From a virus, in IMG/VR virus record IMGVR_UViG_3300030098_005018, positions 1-38,476 of that record: a stretch of 38,476 nucleotides of DNA; one strand, 5' to 3'. Every line of letters begins with the position of its first letter. The first letter of the stretch is position 1. Below, one piece after another: positions 10,201-16,699 of the stretch. A program made the position numbers and the translations under genes. The notes beneath the pieces are model-generated. The model was not told the DNA's origin. It saw nothing but the letters and a program-made list of their open reading frames with translations, and ran no database searches.

Positions 10201-13200
10201 TTACCGTTAAAGTCATTGTACTTTTTAATAAATTCTAAAGCGTTTTGCGCATCAAATTTAGTAAAATCAAAACCTTTCTTTGTAACACCTTGAAATAAAC
10301 CACCGAATATTCTACCAACACCTTCTAATGCCACGCCATTTTCTAAACTTATATCAGAATTTTTAACACCCCTCATAGCGTCAGATAAAACAGCAAACCA
10401 TTCTTCGTTATACTCTCTAGTTCTTTTATCTTTAGTGTATAAATCCATCTTATCTTTGTGGAGCTTTAAAGCCGCTTGTATTTTAGGATCAGTAGAGGCC
10501 TCTAACTCAGAAATCACTTGATTTCTAACAGTTTGTAATTCAGAAACGGGTATTGCGTCTAGTATAAAATGAAATGCCTCGTGGTGAACAACGTTAGAAG
10601 AAGACCAATCACCGTAATTTGCGTCGATGTTTTTTCTTACGTTATCATTTACTATTACAGCAACATTACCTAAGTTAGCGCCATTAACATCACCATTGTA
10701 TAGTGATTGTAAATTAAGAAAAACCTCCAAAGGATTTCTACCGGCTTCTTGTTCTAAGTTATTTCCTTCAATAAAATTTCTTGCATCTTCAACGTTGTCA
10801 AATGTCATTACTGCTTTATCAGCAAAAAATCCTTCTGTCTGATTATTTATCCATTCAGCAAACTCTAAATTTGTTGTAAGATCATTTTTCCAAATCTCTT
10901 TTAGATTATTAAGTTGTAATTCCTTTATTTTGTTTTTTATTATTTCACCTTTTATATCGTTTTGTATAGTGTTAGGATTTAATCCACCGGTGTCTTTTTG
11001 TTGTTTTTTAGTTTTTTTGTTTTCGTTTTCAAGCTTAGTTAAATCTTTTTTTAAATTAGCTATTTCAACTAAATTGTCAATTACTTTAATTTTTTCGTTA
11101 TTACTTAGGTTTTTATACTTTGTGTTGTTAATAAAATCTTCTTGTGCTTCTAACTCTGTATATACCTCGTCTAATTGATCAATAGTAATTACACCGTCTT
11201 TTTGATACTGCTCGTATTCTTTTTTTATCTGATTTATAGATTGTCTAGTTAATTTTAAATCTTCACCACCAAACCAACCAGTTTTAGCTCTAAGTTCTTT
11301 TGTTGTTGTAGTTGCAACCTTACCAGCACCAACTAAAGGTCCAGTTGACAATAAGGCTTGACCACCAGCTTCAGCTAATCTTTTTATATTAGCATCTTTA
11401 TTACCGTAATATCCAGTTGACACACCAACACCAGTTATACTTGTTCCCTCTTGAGATGTTTCGGTAATAAACTCCATAAAACTAGCTTTTCCTAAATCTT
11501 TACCTACAGTTTCATAACCTTCGCTTAAAAATTTACCAAGTCTACCTCTTATCAAATGTCTTCCTAAACTTTTAGGTGCAAATTTAGTTGCTTTACCTAT
11601 AACAAAAAAGTTAGACACAAGGTCTAAACCAGCATTTGTAGCCCCAACCATTACAGCGGGATTTAAATTAGCTTCTCCCTTATCTAATATATCAGCCATA
11701 GCAGCGGCTCTTTCTTCTTTAGGAAGTTTTCTAAAAGCTTCTAACGCTTTTTCTATATCTTCACTACTTTGCTTTTGCCATTCTTTAGATCCAACTTCAA
11801 CTATTTGAATACCCTCTCTTGTGGGTGGAAACATTTTTTTAGCAGCTTCTATTTCTATAATATCTAAAGCAGCGCCACCACCCTCTTGTATATATGTAGA
11901 GCCACCCATGGTAAGAACTGCTGAAATCATTTGAACTGTTTGATCACCTAGCATACCCTGCCACTCATCTATAGTTAAATCTGGATCAGATATATCTTTT
12001 CCAAATATAGTTGGAACTCTAACGTCTTCTAACTTTTTTTGATATTCTTGTGATTCAGCTAGTTTAAATCCTATATCTTTATTTAAATTAGCTTTATAAC
12101 TTTCGAGATACTTTATTCTATCAGCGTTTGTTTTAAATCCAGTTGGTTCATCGGAAATATAATTAGCAGTTGGATCTAATTTTTTCAACTCTTCTATTTC
12201 TTCATTGGTATTTTTCAAATCAATACCTTTGTGAAGTATATTAACTTCTTTTAAAGCTTTAGGAAATTTTATTGCAGCTGTAATATACCCTTGTCTAATG
12301 TAATCTGAATCAAAATTAGTTATCCAAGACGGTAAGTGCATATCTTCAGCTTCTTTTCTTAATTTATCATCTAAAGTGCTACTAAACCTACTTTCTACCG
12401 CTTTTAAAACACCTTCTTGTATATTTTTTAATTCTTGATTTTGCTCAAATAACTCATTTTGCTTTTTGGTGATTAATTGTTTTAACTCTTTGTTAGCTAA
12501 TTCTACTTGTTTTTGATCAGTAAGATCGTATTTGTTTTTTAAATCGTCTATAGTTGTTTTAGTAAAATCTTCTAAAGTGACATTTATTTCTTCAAATATT
12601 TCTTTAATACCGGGTAAGTTTTCAGAATGTAAAGCTGCGTTATAAGCAGATTTCATGTGTTCGCCAAGTTCGTCTGAAGATAAATCTTTTATTTTTTTGG
12701 ATTTACCGTCTTTTCCTTCTACTTTATATGTATCAACTGTATTCCAAGCGGAGGCATACACTTGTGGGTTAACTGGAGATCCTTGTGAGTGTTTTTTAAC
12801 AAAATCATTTACATCTTGCGCTGTTTGTTTTGAACTGGCACCCCAAAGTTTATCAGAATATGTACTAAAACCAAATAAATCTAAGTCCGTTTGAATCTCT
12901 AATTTTTCTCTATCTTCTTTTGGTTGACCCTCAAATTTTGGTGGTGCATAGATTATAACTTTGTCTGTACCAAAACCAGCTTGATCAAACTCAAAACCTA
13001 AACCTCCAAATTTTTTCTTAAATCTATTTATAGCTTGTCTTTCCGGAACATCTACATCTTTCATTGTCACCTGTGGTAATTCCAAAGAACCATCGTCCGA
13101 CCCTGATTCCATAACGTTTGACTCCGTCGTTTGGGTCTCTATCGAGGAGTCTGTTTGGTTTCCCAAAGCAAGAAATTCTTCCTTTGAAATAATGTTTTCT

Positions 13201-13271
13201 TCTTTTTTATTTTTCTCTTCAACATTTGGTGTTAAAGATAAAAACTCTTCCATTGATATATTTTCTGGCAT
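4296..13271 (-). CDS. Giant polyvalent virion protein: zincin, HAD phosphatase with inserted kinase, LPD38-like C-terminus
   Basis: The protein is 2991 aa from the ATG at 13271, which lies just past the stop of the 720-aa gene. An ATG at 13349 would overlap that gene by 77 bases and is less likely. The N-terminus repeats (S)MEEFLSL and SKEEFLAL. A zincin site HEAFH (897-901) is followed by EEWFA (956-960), a plausible third ligand. DFDDT (1938-1942), LTAR (2215-2218) and FADDA (Asp2272/2273) are HAD motifs I, II and IV. Between I and II lies a Walker A, GGAGSGKS (1972-1979), with a zeta-toxin or polynucleotide-kinase-like domain. The region about 2610-2900 (FFNIRSAVLQQ, WTDFQKLAEETQQSAKP) resembles the LPD38 domain of large polyvalent proteins. 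An Asp6 tract is at 2806-2811, and the C-terminus is Lys-rich. Position matches T7 gp16, so it is probably ejected with the genome and may act on peptidoglycan proteins, nucleic acid ends or host defences. Stop is TAG. Confidence 0.85.
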   Translation of the reverse strand: MPENISMEEFLSLTPNVEEKNKKEENIISKEEFLALGNQTDSSIETQTTESNVMESGSDDGSLELPQVTMKDVDVPERQAINRFKKKFGGLGFEFDQAGFGTDKVIIYAPPKFEGQPKEDREKLEIQTDLDLFGFSTYSDKLWGASSKQTAQDVNDFVKKHSQGSPVNPQVYASAWNTVDTYKVEGKDGKSKKIKDLSSDELGEHMKSAYNAALHSENLPGIKEIFEEINVTLEDFTKTTIDDLKNKYDLTDQKQVELANKELKQLITKKQNELFEQNQELKNIQEGVLKAVESRFSSTLDDKLRKEAEDMHLPSWITNFDSDYIRQGYITAAIKFPKALKEVNILHKGIDLKNTNEEIEELKKLDPTANYISDEPTGFKTNADRIKYLESYKANLNKDIGFKLAESQEYQKKLEDVRVPTIFGKDISDPDLTIDEWQGMLGDQTVQMISAVLTMGGSTYIQEGGGAALDIIEIEAAKKMFPPTREGIQIVEVGSKEWQKQSSEDIEKALEAFRKLPKEERAAAMADILDKGEANLNPAVMVGATNAGLDLVSNFFVIGKATKFAPKSLGRHLIRGRLGKFLSEGYETVGKDLGKASFMEFITETSQEGTSITGVGVSTGYYGNKDANIKRLAEAGGQALLSTGPLVGAGKVATTTTKELRAKTGWFGGEDLKLTRQSINQIKKEYEQYQKDGVITIDQLDEVYTELEAQEDFINNTKYKNLSNNEKIKVIDNLVEIANLKKDLTKLENENKKTKKQQKDTGGLNPNTIQNDIKGEIIKNKIKELQLNNLKEIWKNDLTTNLEFAEWINNQTEGFFADKAVMTFDNVEDARNFIEGNNLEQEAGRNPLEVFLNLQSLYNGDVNGANLGNVAVIVNDNVRKNIDANYGDWSSSNVVHHEAFHFILDAIPVSELQTVRNQVISELEASTDPKIQAALKLHKDKMDLYTKDKRTREYNEEWFAVLSDAMRGVKNSDISLENGVALEGVGRIFGGLFQGVTKKGFDFTKFDAQNALEFIKKYNDFNGKSPGLVLPGVKGKVDVQLPKKKGIDFKLSKAVGSQTTVKEDLFKETNNALIEALEMYGMKNPERLLSEDINVRKQLAKEWEALGDSRFWIGTVIGEKWRRFIEVNYLQKRDKAANYDLYKDQILDVVTTGIEKGDNGIPFLVRSWKPAEEGGRSLTSHIFGEIETRLMAKGGIIDRKFPQFDKFTSAIDMSRDDGGMDIAGDLDVDTVLAAEERKRKRKENLEEDRYRKLIGIDDKFATEIKNEIRDVLLSGDLGLISDFAWTQRFSKAAQKKLFKIIKDEMKDYEAFLKKTRKPFVKHAHTSDLVQMEKNEKNKIFTKLKAVNASPEKIKIALLEGLIQPFEVKSMTQGPNIYEKVDTKEQEFIDFMKVRGRKDAFVKNNINIMAMDAVFDVLLNQTVKVGGKQVRVLDEFIRQQREKGLPHVSNVLGIVKERINRDQDVKFSKTVRGFNPFELKVFYGKLDVFGDILNVTNVGDEAAVYQAVYSVWGEDYNQTKLKALSNDLFKLVKRYATIDKNHTNLKTQPEQKLNEYLHDNITAAALEMNLAEFLDLKNDKGKFIKISNAFDEIGRINNQRAEIVTLGRKLIKKYGEQIALMMMVHASGMYATSTKIGRGKFKVNEKGIVYEVTPKDIGKEKFGDQRYQVFDGKKDFNKNVLKKIFPNIKLTEAGNLKKIQEVTVKGEKVEIDTSLLAEKSKEAMEDRDFKARKAQAKLSELFVRDMAQHYKDQIKKGALDKTDFAMLMMSMASNMQSPLKRAANLKYIYKDKKGKKYKGELRYEHMIPTNYMVMKITDAYMNDGEIDLDALFEEYTVAVIPTTMDDVLEEMGYQYVMPIGFEVGQSARVRYYNMSTYGHPDLYAIESIDPKDKGKVYGEGIANIKFSRNINKFNTLNNAIVEARKIKFSSKPRGITVLDFDDTLATTKSGVRATMPNPDGTPKPNRKVIFLAGGAGSGKSNVVKQLGLEDQGFKIVNQDISLEWLKKNSGLPADMRDLTKEQKSTLGKLQAEARRIAKRKMMKFKGNGNGVVVDGTGGSINVMTKLVNEFKEKGYDVSMLFVETSLDVALQRNKARKERSLLDVIVRKNHEAVQGNKDGFKEMFGNRFMQVNTDNLTMKDPMPSDLVSKMDDFVSGYEKRRLDAEEFASEGADLLAQGAEFDFSEFNVVTEGQTAPLFNKALKLQKKFGNEDMFVLTARPPESAPHIFEFLKANGLNIPLKNITGLGNSTAEAKALWMADKVGEGYNDFYFADDALQNVQAVQNMLDQFDVKSKVQQAKVKFSKGMNTEFNNILEDVTGIESKKRFSAIKARKRGESKGKFRFFIPPSHEDFVGLLYNFIGKGKEGNKHRDFFEEALVRPLNRADRELNTAKQAIANDYKSLNKEFENVKKKLNKKTPDGDFTYQDAIRVYLWDKHDYNIPGLSKTDQQGLVDLVMNDVELQTYAETLNVISKQEAYVNPTESWEAGDIRIDLDDATGRVGREQFFAEFFENADVIFSQENLNKIEAAYGADMVTALKDILYRTKTGRNRPSGQNALVNKFLNYLNGSVASTMFFNIRSAVLQQMSMVNFINFADNNIFAAAKAFANQPQYWADYATIFNSDFMKQRRGGIMTDVNGAELAASVKNAANPTQAVIKKLLELGFLPTQIGDNNAIALGGATYYRNRINTYLKQGLNQKEAESKAWTDFQKLAEETQQSAKPWMVSMQQASPLGKVILAFQNVTSQFNRLGKKAFLDLKNRRISPEYRNASNPQFQSDLGNISRIAYYFAIQNLIFYSLQSALFMVMFDDDDDDERWLKKRERMIMGSIDSVLRGTGVWGAAAATLKNMAIKWHEQREKGYNADESAVLMEMLNVSPPLGIKARKLVNAEKTLNYNRKVIDEMETFDIDNPQWSAVTNYVEATTNVPLNRLYNKTQNVRESLNNQHTAFERALMFSGWSKWNLGIGDSEKIKEIKEKTKSKKKKKKHGGRKILR
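4838..4855 (+). repeat. CAT trinucleotide tract (Asp6 in the giant protein)
   Basis: Six consecutive CAT units on the plus strand encode six Asp (2806-2811) in the giant protein, within MFDDDDDDERW. Slippage here would add or remove Asp residues without changing frame. Confidence 0.9.
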
Positions 13272-13272
13272 A

Positions 13273-15435
13273 TTATTTTTCTTTAAATGTTCCGTCTTTT
13301 TGATATATAAATGTTTTATCTCCCCTAGAATATTCATTACCAACAACAAATTCTGGAGATAATAATTTTTGTCCTTCTTCGCTCATTAGGTATTTAACTA
13401 AATTCTGCATATCCATTTCGTTATTAACATCGTAATCCCTACCCTGAACGTTTATTCTTTCGTTTAAGTTAAACGGGGTAGATATTTGAAGATTAGGAAA
13501 AGCTTTTGACAATAAGAAATCTACGTCATCGTCATCAATATTTCCTTTAAATAAATCACGCAGAGTATATTCACCAATAGGTGTATCAAAGTTAATTTCT
13601 TGACCTTGCGTTATAGGTTTGACAACTTGTTCTTTTATAGGTTTGTATGTTTTTGTTTTTGTTTCTGGTGGCGTTGTTGTTGTTGTTGTTGTTGATTTTC
13701 CAGATATATAACCAACTTTATCATCAAAACTTAAATTGAATGCCAAATCATCTTTTGTAAGATTTTCCCACTCAGCATTTTCGTTAAACATCATATACTG
13801 TCCATTTTCTTTCTTCCACTTCACTCCATTCCAAGCCGTTCTACGAGGTATATCGTTAGGATCATCGTTTAATAGTTTAACATCTGGATCGATAGATGTT
13901 TTAGGTATTGACTGTTTACCTATAAAGTAATTTCTACCAGTTCCTGTTGTAGTACCACCTGGTTCTTTTCTTCGTCTCATACCTTCGTTAAACATGTTTT
14001 CGCCGTCTCTTTTATATCTTTCTAACGCAGCTTCTCTAGTTACGTTAACGTTGTAATTTTTATCAGATCTATTTAAAATAGCGCTAACAACTTTTAAATA
14101 ATTATCAGCACCAACACCTTCTCCAATAAAATCAGCCTCTGTAATACCCTTAGAAGTTCCAGGTACATCGACTATATCACTCGCAATACCACTACCGGAA
14201 GATGTTAAAGTACTTAAGTATTTAAATATTTCAGCCGAATCGACACTTTCGTTAGTTAAATCCGCAGCAAAACTAGTAGCGTTCATACCTAACGGTTTTC
14301 TAATCGCAGCGTGTAAAACATTTTCGTCTTCCAAAGCAGGTCTTAAATCATTTACAAATTTATCGCCTAAATAACTTGTACCGTTAATAGCACCTCTAGT
14401 ATCTTGAGCAAGAAATAATTTGTCTATAGAACTTTTAACTTTAGGATTAATTTTTGGAGTTAATAAAGTGTTTGTTTCACTACCGTCTATAACAAAAGGA
14501 TCAGCATTTGGATCTGTTTCTACTTGACCTAAATGATTAATACCAGTTACTATTTTACCTGAAGAATCTTGTAAAGCAAAAGCAAGTTCATCATTAGCGT
14601 TTCTAGTTAAAACAGCTTTAAAACCTTTAAACTCTCCATCTTGTATAACACCCGTTTTAGTTTTATAAGCTGTTAATGCGTGTTGCATTAATAGATTTAA
14701 TTTACCAGTGGATTCAAAATCAACATTACCACTGGTTAAAAGATCACTATTAAAATTATCAGCATTTTCTAAAAACTGGATATCAGCTATCAACTGATCT
14801 CTTTCTCCTTTAAGCTCATGTCTTTTTTTTCTACTCCCAGCATCTGTTTTACCCCAAAGTTTTCTTAAATCTTTTCTAATATTTCTTAATTCATTACCAA
14901 TAGTAACGGGTTGAATTTTTGACTGCTGTTTCATCCACTCGTCTTTTGATAAAACAGGTTTAGTCTCTACTTTGTTTGATTTTTCTATTTCTAATTTATA
15001 ATTCTCGTATTGACTTTTAGCATCACCACCTTGCCTTTTAACTGGGTCTTGTAAAACCCAATCTTTAAACTCTAAAATCTCTTTTGGCTTTACATCTGTT
15101 TTTTGACCTTCTACATATTTATCATAACGATCATCAATTTGAGTTTCAGTTATAATTTGATTTTCTTCATCTCTATATACCATGTAGTTATCACCCTTGA
15201 TATTTAGATTTTCATTTTTAATAGCTTTCTTTGCCGCTTGTAATCCTAATTCGCCCACCGATTGACCAACTTCTGACCAAGTGGCAGCTACTTGCTTCAT
15301 TGTTCTATCATAGCTTTCAGCCATTTTTTCAAACGTTCTACTAAGATCTTTTGGCACATTTGCCATACCCATTCTGTAAGCTGCTGCTACTAAACTTTGA
15401 TCTGCTCTTATATCCATATTCATTTTTTTTGCCAT
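13273..15435 (-). CDS. Large internal virion protein candidate (T7 gp15 position)
   Basis: This 720-aa protein has no motif I recognise. Residues 1-75 are helical and charged (DLSRTFEKMAESYDR, TMKQVAATWSEVGQSVGEL), and a basic stretch follows near 190-215 (LRNIRKDLRKLWGKTDAGSRKKRHELK). A low-complexity linker with seven consecutive Thr precedes PPETKTKTYKP near residues 580-600. The C-terminal 100 residues look folded (FDTPIGEYTLRDLFKG, DVDFLLSKAFPNL). It lies between a gp14-like 246-aa gene and the giant gp16-like gene, which is the T7 position of internal core protein gp15; a virion-internal or ejected role is inferred from that alone. Its stop lies 1 base from the giant gene's start, so the two are probably translationally coupled. 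Confidence 0.75.
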   Translation of the reverse strand: MAKKMNMDIRADQSLVAAAYRMGMANVPKDLSRTFEKMAESYDRTMKQVAATWSEVGQSVGELGLQAAKKAIKNENLNIKGDNYMVYRDEENQIITETQIDDRYDKYVEGQKTDVKPKEILEFKDWVLQDPVKRQGGDAKSQYENYKLEIEKSNKVETKPVLSKDEWMKQQSKIQPVTIGNELRNIRKDLRKLWGKTDAGSRKKRHELKGERDQLIADIQFLENADNFNSDLLTSGNVDFESTGKLNLLMQHALTAYKTKTGVIQDGEFKGFKAVLTRNANDELAFALQDSSGKIVTGINHLGQVETDPNADPFVIDGSETNTLLTPKINPKVKSSIDKLFLAQDTRGAINGTSYLGDKFVNDLRPALEDENVLHAAIRKPLGMNATSFAADLTNESVDSAEIFKYLSTLTSSGSGIASDIVDVPGTSKGITEADFIGEGVGADNYLKVVSAILNRSDKNYNVNVTREAALERYKRDGENMFNEGMRRRKEPGGTTTGTGRNYFIGKQSIPKTSIDPDVKLLNDDPNDIPRRTAWNGVKWKKENGQYMMFNENAEWENLTKDDLAFNLSFDDKVGYISGKSTTTTTTTPPETKTKTYKPIKEQVVKPITQGQEINFDTPIGEYTLRDLFKGNIDDDDVDFLLSKAFPNLQISTPFNLNERINVQGRDYDVNNEMDMQNLVKYLMSEEGQKLLSPEFVVGNEYSRGDKTFIYQKDGTFKEK
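13673..13693 (+). repeat. GTT trinucleotide tract (Thr7 linker in the 720-aa protein)
   Basis: Seven consecutive GTT units on the plus strand read as a run of Thr codons on the minus strand, forming a low-complexity linker (STTTTTTTPP) before the C-terminal domain of the 720-aa protein. Copy-number changes would be in-frame. Confidence 0.9.
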
Positions 15436-15456
15436 ATTTATTTTATTATCCTCCCG

Positions 15457-16197
15457 TTAAACTGGTAGTGGTATTGACATTTTTGGCACAAACGCACTTG
15501 CTATTTGAGCACCCGCAGCAACTTGTGAATTTAACATACTTGCCTGTGCGCCAAAACCTGCCATTTGATTTGCGTAAGCTGATTGTACACCAGCATTAGC
15601 GCCAGCCATACCACCCATTTCAACACCCAATAAAGTCGCTTGCCTTTGCATTTCTGCTTGTTGTATCATAGCGTCACCACCTCTTTCTGTCATATCCATA
15701 GTTCCCTCTGCTTGTGCTATCATTAGTTCTCTTTGTGATTCCATTGCTTGAACCTGAGCCGCACCCCTCATAGCCATCATTTGATTTTGTCTTTCTTGCT
15801 GTCCTATACCAGCAGATATTTGTTGTGCTTGTAAAGTACCAGCGTTAGCCATAGATTGAGCTAAAGCGCTAATACCAGAACCACCAGCAGCACCACTTAA
15901 AGTGCTTAATATATCAGCTCTTTGTTGACGGGCCATTTGTTGTTGAAACTCTGCTGCTCTCATATCAACTGTAACATCTTCATAAACATTTTCAAACTCT
16001 GTTTGTAAAGTGGCTAAAGGATTTTGCATATCCTGATATGGATTTACAAATTCAAACTCTTTGTATTCTTTCTTTTGTCTTTCTAAAAGTTTACGTTGTG
16101 CTGCTTGCTCGTTGTTAAATTTCTCTAACTGCGCGTTAGTAGCATCCATCATATCCTGAGATAGCTGATTTTGTTTATTTTTAGCTCTTCTTCCCAT
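15457..16197 (-). CDS. Ala/Gln/Met-rich internal virion protein candidate (T7 gp14 position)
   Basis: This 246-aa protein begins with a basic, Gln/Asn-rich helix (GRRAKNKQNQLSQDMMDATNAQLEKFNNEQAAQRKLLERQKKEY in short segments) and continues as Ala/Gly/Met/Gln-rich helical sequence (STLSGAAGGSGISALAQSM, QVQAMESQRELMIAQAEG, GGMAGANAGVQSAYANQMAG). Such compositions are typical of ejected pilot proteins of podoviruses (T7 gp14, P22 gp7/gp20), which line a membrane-spanning conduit. Its position directly after a gp13-like GNAT gene and before a 720-aa gene supports that. The first 17 bases overlap the end of the GNAT-like gene, which implies coupled translation. No enzymatic motif is visible. Confidence 0.77.
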   Translation of the reverse strand: MGRRAKNKQNQLSQDMMDATNAQLEKFNNEQAAQRKLLERQKKEYKEFEFVNPYQDMQNPLATLQTEFENVYEDVTVDMRAAEFQQQMARQQRADILSTLSGAAGGSGISALAQSMANAGTLQAQQISAGIGQQERQNQMMAMRGAAQVQAMESQRELMIAQAEGTMDMTERGGDAMIQQAEMQRQATLLGVEMGGMAGANAGVQSAYANQMAGFGAQASMLNSQVAAGAQIASAFVPKMSIPLPV

Positions 16198-16645
16198 AGT
16201 TTTTATCTATTTTTTTTAAATTATTTGTTAAGTATGTAAAAGCTTCGTGTTTTACTGGTGACATATCCCATCCTAAATCTCTATGTATATCAGACATGTG
16301 TGTAGTTCCGCAAACTGTAAAAAGCTGTAACACACCGTATTTTTCAGCTTGTTCTTCAACACCTTTTATCAACATTCCTATCAAATGTCTTCTATCTTTT
16401 TCTTTATATTTTGGATTTGAAACTAAATATGTTGTCCAAGCTACACAAGGTATATCATAAGCTAGAATTAAAAACGTACACGCCACTGGTATTCCATTTT
16501 TTTCTATAACATAACATCTTTCATCTTTTGGTAAAAACGCTCTTCTAATTGGTTCTGCTCCAAATTTTCCCCACCACCATTTCCACCACTCACAACACGT
16601 TTCGTAATCTCCCTCTTTGAAAGATCTAAAAACTATATTACTCAT
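16181..16645 (-). CDS. GNAT-like acetyltransferase-fold protein (T7 gp13 position)
   Basis: This 154-aa protein has GNAT-family layout: an N-terminal strand and helix (VFRSFKEGDYETCCEWWKWW), a beta-hairpin (RCYVIEKNGIPVACTFLI), a strand with VAWTTYLVSNPKYKEK where acetyl-CoA-binding GNATs have V-x-P, a helix (RHLIGMLIKGVEEQAEKYG), and a C-terminal strand with HRDLGWD. The acetyl-CoA loop Q/RxxGxG/A is not clearly preserved (KDRRHLIG), so catalysis is uncertain. T7 gp13, a small internal virion protein, is also GNAT-like and stands in the same place, before gp14-like and gp15-like genes. A virion assembly role is therefore as likely as an enzymatic one. The five-Trp cluster in residues 20-26 is unusual. 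Confidence 0.72.
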   Translation of the reverse strand: MSNIVFRSFKEGDYETCCEWWKWWWGKFGAEPIRRAFLPKDERCYVIEKNGIPVACTFLILAYDIPCVAWTTYLVSNPKYKEKDRRHLIGMLIKGVEEQAEKYGVLQLFTVCGTTHMSDIHRDLGWDMSPVKHEAFTYLTNNLKKIDKNYGKKS

Positions 16646-16677
16646 TGTATTAAATTTTATTTATACTTAATATAGTC

Positions 16678-16697
16678 ACAGTTTTCACTGTTTTTTT
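16678..16697 (+). other. Short hairpin with plus-strand T-run in an intergenic gap
   Basis: In the 54-base gap between the 611-aa gene and the GNAT-like gene there is a perfect 5-bp inverted repeat (ACAGT, TTTC loop, ACTGT at 16678-16691). On the plus strand it runs directly into a seven-T tract, the layout of a weak intrinsic terminator for antisense transcripts. On the minus transcript it forms a stem with a GAAA tetraloop and no U-tract. The stem is short, so the call is weak. Confidence 0.28.
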
Positions 16698-16699
16698 AA

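Noticed and set aside
13272-13349. ATG at 13349 giving a 26-residue longer giant protein
   Set aside because: It would overlap the end of the 720-aa gene by 77 bases; the ATG at 13271 follows that gene's stop directly and begins MPENISMEEFLSL, which matches the later SKEEFLAL repeat.
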